A DNA stretch of 15,510 nucleotides from assembly GCA_020199975.1 (NCBI GenBank), contig JAIVJP010000003.1, positions 1 through 15,510 on the forward strand, written 5' to 3'. This stretch comes from Acidobacteriota bacterium. Lineage in GTDB: Bacteria; Acidobacteriota; Blastocatellia; Pyrinomonadales; Pyrinomonadaceae. A program made the position numbers and the translations under genes. The notes beneath the pieces are model-generated. The model was not told where the DNA came from. It did not search any database and saw only the letters and a program-made list of their open reading frames with translations. Positions 1-8,180 of this stretch are shown here, piece after piece (position 1 is the stretch's first letter; every line of letters begins with the position of its first letter).

Positions 1-1
1 C

Positions 2-235
2 GGCCTGAGCGGACCAAGAACAAGCGCTTTCGGCCGGCTGGCGCAGTTTTGGCGCGACGTGAGAGCCGAGATGAAGCGTGTATCGTGGCCCTCAGCGAAC
101 GATGTAAAAAACACCACCATCATAACGCTGATCGCCGTAATTTTTTTCGCTGTCTACTTATTCTCGGTGGATCGCATTTGGACATTCTTACTGACCCAGC
201 TTAATCAATTACTAAACTGGATGACGGGGGCTTGA
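2..235 (+). CDS. secE: Protein translocase subunit SecE (3' part)
   Basis: The 5' end lies outside the window; 77 codons are visible, ending at TGA 233-235. SecE is the small essential membrane subunit of the SecYEG protein-export channel. Seen here: a basic amphipathic cytoplasmic segment with the family hallmark FWRDVRAEMKRVSWPS at about visible residues 17-32, followed by a single hydrophobic membrane span (TIITLIAVIFFAVYLFSVD) and a short tail. The hallmark RVSWP and single-span architecture match the short (one-TM) bacterial SecE type. It lies directly before nusG, the standard order in bacteria; the two are separated by 17 nt if nusG starts at 253. No start can be assigned from this window. 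Confidence 0.93.
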   Translation, partial: GLSGPRTSAFGRLAQFWRDVRAEMKRVSWPSANDVKNTTIITLIAVIFFAVYLFSVDRIWTFLLTQLNQLLNWMTGA

Positions 236-252
236 GGCCTAGGATTTATCTG

Positions 253-813
253 ATGCAGCAATGGTTTATACTCCACACGTATTCGGGACACGAGAAAAAG
301 GTTCGAGACAGTCTGAAGGCTCGTATCCGGGACACTGATCTCCAGAACGAGATTGCCGAGGTCCTGGTGCCCACGGAAACCGTGGTTGAGATGCGCGGTA
401 ACAAGCGAATTGAATCAACGCGCATGTTCTATCCCGGTTATGTACTGGTCCAAATCGAATGCGACGAACGTGGGCACATCCCTGATAACGTCTTTCACAT
501 GATTAAGTCGACGCCGAAGGTCACCGGCTTTGTGGGTGGGCACAATCCGACCCCCTTGACGCCTCAGGAAGTGGATCAAATTGTTCACAACGTCACTGAA
601 GCGGCGGAGAAGCCGAAGCCGAAGTTTTCTTATGCGGCAGGCGAAACAGTGCGAATCAAGTCAGGTCCGTTTCAGAGCTTTACCGGCAAGGTAGAAGAGG
701 TCAACGAAGACAAGTCGACACTAAAGGTTACGGTAACGATTTTCGGACGATCAACTCCCGTGGAGTTGAACTTTCTCGATGTGGAGAAAGTGACGTTTGC
801 AGAAGAGGAGTGA
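253..813 (+). CDS. nusG: Transcription termination/antitermination protein NusG
   Basis: 186 aa, a normal NusG length. NusG binds the RNA polymerase clamp through its N-terminal NGN domain and links transcription to Rho or to the ribosome (S10) through its C-terminal KOW domain. Seen: NGN at about residues 2-115 (WFILHTYSGHEKKV at the start, MFYPGYVLVQ near 58-67, then TPKVTGFVGG), a lysine/proline linker near 119-125, and the KOW motif at about 128-162 (GETVRIKSGPFQSFTGKVEEV). The ATG at 253 is chosen because it places WFILHTYSG at residues 4-12 as in the family, with AGGA eight bases upstream. An in-frame TTG at 232 overlapping the secE stop would add seven unconserved residues. Confidence 0.97.
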   Translation: MQQWFILHTYSGHEKKVRDSLKARIRDTDLQNEIAEVLVPTETVVEMRGNKRIESTRMFYPGYVLVQIECDERGHIPDNVFHMIKSTPKVTGFVGGHNPTPLTPQEVDQIVHNVTEAAEKPKPKFSYAAGETVRIKSGPFQSFTGKVEEVNEDKSTLKVTVTIFGRSTPVELNFLDVEKVTFAEEE

Positions 814-820
814 GACTATT

Positions 821-929
821 GCCGATTTTCAATTGCCGATTGCCGATTTGAAGAATAATTGGCGTCAGCACCACGTAAATTGGCAATTGGCAATCGGAAA
901 TGACTTTAAATCGGCAATCGGCAATTGCC
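821..929 (+). repeat. Heptamer-periodic repeat cluster with a long inverted repeat, nusG-rplK spacer
   Basis: The spacer is built from 7-base units: GCCGATT-TTCAATT-GCCGATT-GCCGATT at 821-848, AATTGGC at 857-863, AATTGGC-AATTGGC-AATCGGA at 878-898, and AATCGGC-AATCGGC-AATTGCC at 909-929. The first and last blocks are perfect inverted copies over 20 bp (830-849 against 908-927). They extend inward by one G-U and three Watson-Crick pairs to a 24-bp stem enclosing about 50 nt. It is the intergenic sequence between the nusG stop and the rplK start, and should form a strong hairpin in the mRNA. It belongs to the same family as the other spacers of this operon. Confidence 0.85.
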
Positions 930-945
930 TGTTGGAAATAAGAAG

Positions 946-1371
946 ATGGCTAAGAAAATCACAGGATATATCAAGTTGCAGGTGCCTGCCGGCAAGGCGA
1001 ATCCGGCGCCGCCGATCGGACCGGCCCTCGGTCAGCACGGCGTGAACATCATGGAATTCTGCAAGGCCTTCAATGCCAAGACCGCGCAACTGGATCCCGA
1101 TCTCAAGATTCCGGTGGTGATTACCGTCTATGCTGATCGTTCGTTCTCGTTTGAGACAAAAACACCTCCGGCTGCGGACCTTCTGAAAAAGGCTGCCGGC
1201 CTACCAAAGGGATCCGGGAATCCGAAGCGCGATAAAGTGGGCAAAATCTCCAAGGCTAAGATTGAAGAGATTGCAAGAACTAAGATGCCGGATCTGAACA
1301 CAACCAGCCTGGAATCTGCGATTAGGACGATTGAGGGAACGGCTCGGCAAATGGGGCTGACAGTGGAATAG
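946..1371 (+). CDS. rplK: 50S ribosomal protein L11
   Basis: 141 aa, the usual L11 length. L11 binds the GTPase-associated centre of 23S rRNA at the base of the L7/L12 stalk and is needed for factor-dependent GTP hydrolysis. Seen: N-terminal domain with PAGKANPAPPIGPALGQHG followed by VNIMEFCKAFNAKT, and the C-terminal rRNA-binding domain from about residue 75 with GSGNPKRDKVGKIS and the family ending SLESAIRTIEGTARQMGLTVE, here interrupted by no gap. The ATG at 946 is chosen over an in-frame TTG at 925 because the latter lies inside the repeat stem and adds unconserved residues; GGAA and GAAG upstream give a weak ribosome-binding site. Confidence 0.97.
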   Translation: MAKKITGYIKLQVPAGKANPAPPIGPALGQHGVNIMEFCKAFNAKTAQLDPDLKIPVVITVYADRSFSFETKTPPAADLLKKAAGLPKGSGNPKRDKVGKISKAKIEEIARTKMPDLNTTSLESAIRTIEGTARQMGLTVE

Positions 1372-1372
1372 A

Positions 1373-1510
1373 AATTTCGAAATCGGATTGCGGATTTCGG
1401 ATTCGTTCTTAACCGGGTTGACAGTATAAAAATGAGGGAGAGGCAAAATGTGAACCAAGGTTGCGACTCGATTTCAAATTCGAAATTCGCAATCTGAAAT
1501 TCGAAATTCC
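1373..1510 (+). repeat. Inverted pair of heptamer-periodic repeats, rplK-rplA spacer
   Basis: The left arm (about 1373-1405) reads AATTTCG-AAATCGG-ATTGCGG-ATTTCGG-ATTCG. The right arm (about 1469-1510) reads CGATTTC-AAATTCG-AAATTCG-CAATCTG-AAATTCG-AAATTCC. The reverse complement of the right arm aligns with the left arm over roughly 35 bases with scattered mismatches, including the off-consensus ATTGCG unit in the middle of both. The two arms therefore look like inverted copies of one element. They enclose a unique stretch of about 60 bp (1406-1466) containing promoter-like boxes. The left arm starts immediately after the rplK stop codon (1369-1371). Confidence 0.8.
1402..1430 (+). promoter_or_regulatory. 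Weak promoter-like boxes between the inverted repeat arms before rplA
   Basis: The unique segment between the two repeat arms contains a perfect TTGACA at 1418-1423 but no good -10 box at 16-18 bases after it. It also contains TATAAA at 1425-1430 with a poor -35 match (TTCGTT, 1402-1407) at 17 bases. An internal promoter for rplA-rplJ is possible, but the two good boxes are not correctly spaced relative to each other. Confidence 0.2.
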
Positions 1511-1534
1511 TCGTTCGAACCTCGGAGATGGAAA

Positions 1535-2230
1535 ATGAAAAAGCACGGAAAGAAATACAATGCGGCGCTGGACAAGATCGAGACCGGCCGCAAATACAAT
1601 CTGGAAGAGGCAGTCGTAAAGATAAAGGAGATTGCCTTTGCTAAATTTGACGAGACAGTTGAGTTAACACTGTGGCTGGGGGTCGATCCCCGCAAAGCCG
1701 ACCAGCTGGTGCGTGGGACTCTCGTCCTCCCGCACGGACTCGGCAAATCGAAGAAAGTTCTCGTCATCGCCCAGGGTGAAAAAATAAAAGAGGCCGAAGA
1801 GGCCGGGGCGGACTTCGTCGGCGGCGAGGACATGGTCAACAAAATTAAGGAAGGCTGGCTGGATTTCGACGCCGTCGTCGCCACTCCTGACATGATGCGT
1901 CTGGTAGGCGGCCTCGGAAAAGTTCTGGGCCCGCGAGGTTTAATGCCGAACCCGAAAACAGGTACTGTTACTTTCGATGTCAAAACGGCCGTCAAAGAAA
2001 CTAAGGCTGGAAAAGTCGAATACCGTGTTGATAAGACGGGAGTAATTCACGTCGGAGTCGGCAAGGTTTCCTTTGATGCCGACAAGATACACGACAACGC
2101 CAAGGCACTGCTCGAAGCTGTGGTTAAGGCGAAGCCGGCAACTGCTAAGGGTAAATATATTAAGAAGGTCAACCTGGCGGCTACGATGAGCCCAGGGGTT
2201 TTGCTCGACGAAGCGGCATACGTCAAATAA
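1535..2230 (+). CDS. rplA: 50S ribosomal protein L1
   Basis: 231 aa, the usual L1 length. L1 forms the mobile stalk on the E-site side of the large subunit, helps release deacylated tRNA, and in many bacteria represses its own operon by binding the mRNA. Seen: KKYNAALDKIETGRKYNLEEAV at the N-terminus, FDETVELTLWLGVDPRKADQLVRG near residues 38-61, the middle domain with GLGKSKKVLVIAQGEK and the hallmark GKVLGPRGLMPNPKTGTV, and a C-terminal part ending SPGVLLD. The start at 1535 follows GGAG (1524-1527) with seven-base spacing. The gene ends 11 nt before rplJ, indicating tight coupling. Confidence 0.97.
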   Translation: MKKHGKKYNAALDKIETGRKYNLEEAVVKIKEIAFAKFDETVELTLWLGVDPRKADQLVRGTLVLPHGLGKSKKVLVIAQGEKIKEAEEAGADFVGGEDMVNKIKEGWLDFDAVVATPDMMRLVGGLGKVLGPRGLMPNPKTGTVTFDVKTAVKETKAGKVEYRVDKTGVIHVGVGKVSFDADKIHDNAKALLEAVVKAKPATAKGKYIKKVNLAATMSPGVLLDEAAYVK

Positions 2231-2241
2231 GTGAGGAGCTT

Positions 2242-2778
2242 ATGAAAACTAGAGAACGAAAACAGAAGGACCTGGAAGCCCTCACAGAGCAGTTCAAAAA
2301 AGCGAAGGCGGCGATGCTGGTCGGGTTCCAGGGGATGACGGTAGCGAAGGATCGGGAGCTGCGCAATCAACTGCGCGAGGTAGGGGTCTCCTACGGAGTT
2401 GTGAAGAACACGCTGGCTCGCAAGGCTGCTGAGGGTACGCCGCTTGAGCAGGCTACGGATCAGTTCAAGGGTGTCACCGCGGTTGCTTTGAGCACCGGCG
2501 ACCCCGTGAATCTGTCGAAGGCAATCGCCAAGTTTACCAAGGGTAATCCCGAGATCTTTAAGTTCAAAGCGGGCGTGGTTGAGGGCAGGGTGTTGGCGCT
2601 CAAAGAGGTCGAAGCCATCGCCAGCTTGCCGTCAAAGGAAGAGTTAATTTCCAAGGTAATGTTCTTGCTGAACTGCCAGGCCCAGCGACTTGTCACAGTG
2701 TTGTCTGCTGTCCCGCGCAACCTGGCGATCGTAGTCAAGCAGATTGGTGAACAGAAGGGCGGGGAAGCCGCCCAGTAG
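2242..2778 (+). CDS. rplJ: 50S ribosomal protein L10
   Basis: 178 aa, within the usual range. L10 anchors L7/L12 dimers to the ribosome and with them forms the factor-recruiting stalk. Seen: N-terminal globular rRNA-binding domain with LTEQFKKAKAAMLVGFQGMT, then ELRNQLREVGVSYGVVKNTLA near residues 37-57, GVTAVALSTGDPVNLSKAIAKF near 76-97, and a C-terminal helical segment (LLNCQAQRLVTVLSAVPRNLAIVVKQI) that is the expected L12-dimer binding helix. The Shine-Dalgarno GAGGAG (2233-2238) sits in the 11-nt gap after rplA. That gap is too short to hold an L10 leader of the E. coli kind, so any such autoregulatory site would have to lie inside rplA or elsewhere. Confidence 0.96.
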   Translation: MKTRERKQKDLEALTEQFKKAKAAMLVGFQGMTVAKDRELRNQLREVGVSYGVVKNTLARKAAEGTPLEQATDQFKGVTAVALSTGDPVNLSKAIAKFTKGNPEIFKFKAGVVEGRVLALKEVEAIASLPSKEELISKVMFLLNCQAQRLVTVLSAVPRNLAIVVKQIGEQKGGEAAQ

Positions 2779-2779
2779 A

Positions 2780-2818
2780 AGTCCCCCAAATGACTATTTA
2801 AGTTGTCCTTTGGGGACT
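2780..2818 (+). promoter_or_regulatory. Hairpin immediately after rplJ
   Basis: AGTCCCCCAAA (2780-2790) pairs with TTTGGGGACT (2809-2818), forming ten pairs with one bulged C. It begins two bases after the rplJ stop (2776-2778). There is no T-run directly after it, so it is more likely an RNA-processing or 3'-protecting stem, or a weak attenuator, than a full terminator. Confidence 0.45.
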
Positions 2819-2823
2819 GGTTT

Positions 2824-2858
2824 GATCTCCGATCTGAAATTGGAGATTTGAAATTTGA
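2824..2858 (+). repeat. Five tandem degenerate heptamers, rplJ-rplL spacer
   Basis: Five consecutive 7-base units: GATCTCC, GATCTGA, AATTGGA, GATTTGA, AATTTGA. ATCTCC (2825-2830) and GGAGAT (2842-2847) form a small inverted repeat within it. Same periodic family as in the other gaps of the operon. Confidence 0.7.
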
Positions 2859-3032
2859 AAAAAGCTCAGGGCCGGACGCGGACAACTAGGGTGGCGAGAC
2901 AGATCGTCATTGCGGCTCGGACGTGTCTGAAAGGGGGATGCAACATCGCGGGAAAATGTCCCGTGGGTTCTCCTGCTGCAAAAACAAAGAAACAGCAAAC
3001 AAGGACCCTTTTGAGGAGGATAGAAAGCAATT
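2859..3032 (+). promoter_or_regulatory. Structured leader of rplL
   Basis: This non-repeat half of the 254-nt rplJ-rplL gap contains two stem-loops and a strong Shine-Dalgarno. CGGGA (2949-2953) pairs with TCCCG (2959-2963). GGGTTC (2965-2970) pairs with GGACCC (3003-3008, one G-U), continuing across an internal loop with GCTG (2975-2978) to CAGC (2993-2996) over a 14-nt A-rich loop. Four T residues and GAGGAGGA (3013-3020) follow, 12 nt before the rplL start. The layout could serve to set the higher translation of L7/L12 relative to L10; that role is an inference. A 64-codon ORF through this stretch (TTG start 2855) has no recognisable protein and is not called. Confidence 0.4.
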
Positions 3033-3425
3033 ATGGCAGCAACACGTGAAGACGTAATTGAGTATCTGAAGAGTATGACGCTTCTCGAAGCTTCCCAGCT
3101 AGTGAAAGAGTTGGAAGAGACATTTGGCGTCTCAGCCGCTGCGGCGGCTGTAGCTGCTCCGGCGGCGGGCGCTGCTTCGGGTGGGAGTGAGTCAGCCGCC
3201 GCGGCCGAAGAGAAGACCGAGTTTGATGTGATTCTGCAAGCCGTTGGCGGCAACAAGATCAACGTCATTAAGGTTGTTCGGGAAGTGACCGCGCTAGGTC
3301 TGAAGGAAGCAAAGGACCTGGTCGAGGCGGCGCCAAAAGCTGTGAAGGAAGGCGTTTCCAAAGACGAAGCCGAGATCGTCCGGCAGAAGTTGGCCGACGC
3401 AGGCGCGACCGTAGAAGTTAAATAG
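3033..3425 (+). CDS. rplL: 50S ribosomal protein L7/L12
   Basis: 130 aa, slightly longer than the E. coli protein. L7/L12 forms dimers on L10 and recruits and activates translational GTPases. Seen: N-terminal dimerisation helices (VIEYLKSMTLLEASQLVKELEE, partly shown) at about residues 8-30, an Ala/Gly/Ser-rich hinge at about 34-60, and a C-terminal domain from about 62 with FDVILQAVGGNKINVIKVVR, LGLKEAKDLVEAAPKAVKEG and a final GATVEVK. Start ATG 3033 is preceded by GAGGAGGA (3013-3020). It is separated from rplJ by an unusually long structured gap and from rpoB by 322 nt. Confidence 0.97.
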   Translation: MAATREDVIEYLKSMTLLEASQLVKELEETFGVSAAAAAVAAPAAGAASGGSESAAAAEEKTEFDVILQAVGGNKINVIKVVREVTALGLKEAKDLVEAAPKAVKEGVSKDEAEIVRQKLADAGATVEVK

Positions 3426-3433
3426 GTGTTCGA

Positions 3434-3477
3434 TCGGTAGCAGGCGCAGTAGCAAGCAACCACGCACCTGCTACCGA
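3434..3477 (+). promoter_or_regulatory. Stem-loop after rplL, possible attenuator or processing site
   Basis: TCGGTAGCAGG (3434-3444) and CCTGCTACCGA (3467-3477) are a perfect 11-bp inverted repeat with a 22-nt loop, starting eight bases after the rplL stop codon. There is no T-run directly after, so full intrinsic termination is unlikely. In E. coli the rplL-rpoB gap holds an attenuator and an RNase III site; a similar role here is inferred from position only. Confidence 0.5.
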
Positions 3478-3503
3478 ATCCTATTCACCGTCTTTTCGTT
3501 GGC

Positions 3504-3532
3504 TTGACACTCACAGTGTTAGTGGGTAAGTT
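3504..3532 (+). promoter_or_regulatory. Candidate weak internal promoter for rpoBC
   Basis: A perfect TTGACA -35 box at 3504-3509 is followed 17 bases later by TAAGTT (3527-3532), only 3/6 to the -10 consensus. It lies in the rplL-rpoB gap between the two main hairpins. Plausible as an internal promoter, but the -10 is poor. Confidence 0.25.
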
Positions 3533-3605
3533 AGGGGAGTATTGAGGGCGCTGGCGTTACTCCCAAAAAATTTGACGAAGAAACAGCCGCTTTTTTGGTG
3601 ATTAA

Positions 3606-3660
3606 GCGGTCGGGGCATTGTGCGCCCTGACCGCGCTTTAGCGTCTCGGGGCTATTTTTT
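3606..3660 (+). terminator. Strong stem-loop with downstream T-run, rplL-rpoB attenuator candidate
   Basis: GCGGTCGGGGC (3606-3616) pairs with GCCCTGACCGC (3624-3634) over 11 pairs (one G-U) with a 7-nt loop. Six T residues follow at 3655-3660, about 20 nt after the stem, preceded by a small TAGC/GCTA stem (3640-3643 with 3651-3654). The distance from main stem to T-run is larger than in a canonical terminator, so partial termination (attenuation) between ribosomal proteins and polymerase genes is more likely than complete stop. Confidence 0.4.
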
Positions 3661-3661
3661 G

Positions 3662-3734
3662 GATTTCAGGTTTCTGATCGGTGATTGAGTCAAGGCCTCC
3701 TCAATTACTAAACCAACCTGAAATCGTCAATTCT
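3662..3734 (+). repeat. Heptamer repeat forming an interrupted stem-loop before rpoB
   Basis: Left half in 7-base units: GATTTCA, GGTTTCT, GATCGGT, GATTGAG (3662-3689). The right half (3700-3734) is its inverted counterpart. GATTTCAGGTT (3662-3672) and AACCTGAAATC (3715-3725) are a perfect 11-bp outer stem; GTGATTGAG (3681-3689) and CTCAATTAC (3700-3708) form a 9-pair inner stem with one G-U. The structure ends 10 nt before the rpoB Shine-Dalgarno AAGGA (3736-3740), so it could affect rpoB translation. Confidence 0.7.
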
Positions 3735-4020
3735 TAAGGAATCTCTCATGTCTGTAAATCTTCTTCAAACAGTTAATACCGGGTTGGGGCAGCGTACAAG
3801 TCAGGCGCCTGACCGGCAGGACTTTTCCAAAATTGCGACGGCGGTACGGATTCCGAATCTAATCGAGATTCAGCGGGAATCCTACAACCGTTTCCTGCAA
3901 ATGGATTTCCTGCCAGAGGAGCGTGAGAACACTGGTCTGCAGGCCGTCTTTCAGTCCGTGTTTCCTATCTCTGACTTCCGCGGCACCGCGACCCTGGACT
4001 TCGTCGAGTATCAGATCGGC

Positions 4021-4218
4021 AACTGGCAATGTAAGTGCGGTCGGCTAGAGGGTCTTAATTATCTCCGCGCCCACTGTAAGAATTGCAGTTCTACCATCAA
4101 GGTCAATCCGCTGGCGGCAGGCGAGACGCTCTGCCACAAGTGCGGCACATTCAATTTTGTGCGCCCTCAGCTCTGCGAAAACTGCGGCGAGCCCGTAGGC
4201 CTCAAACACAAGCATGAT
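4021..4218 (+). other. Zinc-ribbon-like insertion in the RpoB N-terminus
   Basis: Residues 92-157 of the rpoB product interrupt the otherwise continuous beta sequence (in E. coli the matching stretch runs almost directly from the EYVSYRLG segment into ECQIRG). It contains four Cys pairs: C95-x-C97, C110-x2-C113, C129-x2-C132 and C143-x2-C146, each of the last two within a CxKCG/CxNCG knuckle typical of zinc ribbons. Two zinc sites are expected. Function is unknown to me; position puts it on the upstream/lobe-protrusion side of the beta subunit. Confidence 0.75.
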
Positions 4219-4396
4219 CAACAGGAATGCCAGGAGCGGGGTATGAGCTATAGCGTACCGCTCAAGGTGAAGATCCGGCTTACGGTTTATGACAAGGATC
4301 CCGAGACCGAAGCCATGTCGATTCGGGACATCAAGGAAGAGGAAGTCTTCTTCGGCGAGATCCCTTTAATGACCGACAACGGAACCTTCATCATCA

Positions 4397-8062
<3,666 letters not shown>

Positions 8063-8070
8063 ATTATTTC

Positions 8071-8169
8071 GATTGCTGATTGCCAATTGCCGATTGGTCT
8101 TTGGCTTCGATCTTAAGTCTTTGGTTGGCTTCGCTGATTAACTGACGCGAGACCCGTCGGCAATTGGCA
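8071..8169 (+). repeat. Heptamer repeats and inverted repeat, rpoB-rpoC spacer
   Basis: GATTGCT-GATTGCC-AATTGCC-GATTGGT at 8071-8098 are four tandem 7-base units. TGCCAATTGCCG (8081-8092) is a perfect inverted copy of CGGCAATTGGCA (8158-8169), the latter ending on the first base of the ATG at 8169. Between them TTGGCTTCG occurs twice (8101-8109 and 8125-8133). The outer stem would enclose about 65 nt of mRNA directly before rpoC. Confidence 0.75.
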
Positions 8170-8180
8170 TGGAGAGTATC

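Noticed and set aside
821..929. CRISPR array from the ATTGCCGATT repeats
   Set aside because: Units are 7 bases, adjoining or nearly so, and degenerate; there are no 25-40 bp identical repeats with equal-length unique spacers.
2855..3049. 64-aa ORF MKKAQGRTRTTRVARQ between rplJ and rplL
   Set aside because: TTG start inside the heptamer array, no ribosome-binding site, overlaps the rplL start and Shine-Dalgarno, and no recognisable family; structure of the leader explains the region better.
2798..3463. 221-aa ORF on the - strand opposite rplL
   Set aside because: Shadow of rplL and its flanks; Ala/Ser-rich composition comes from the reversed L7/L12 hinge and it has no start context or known domain.
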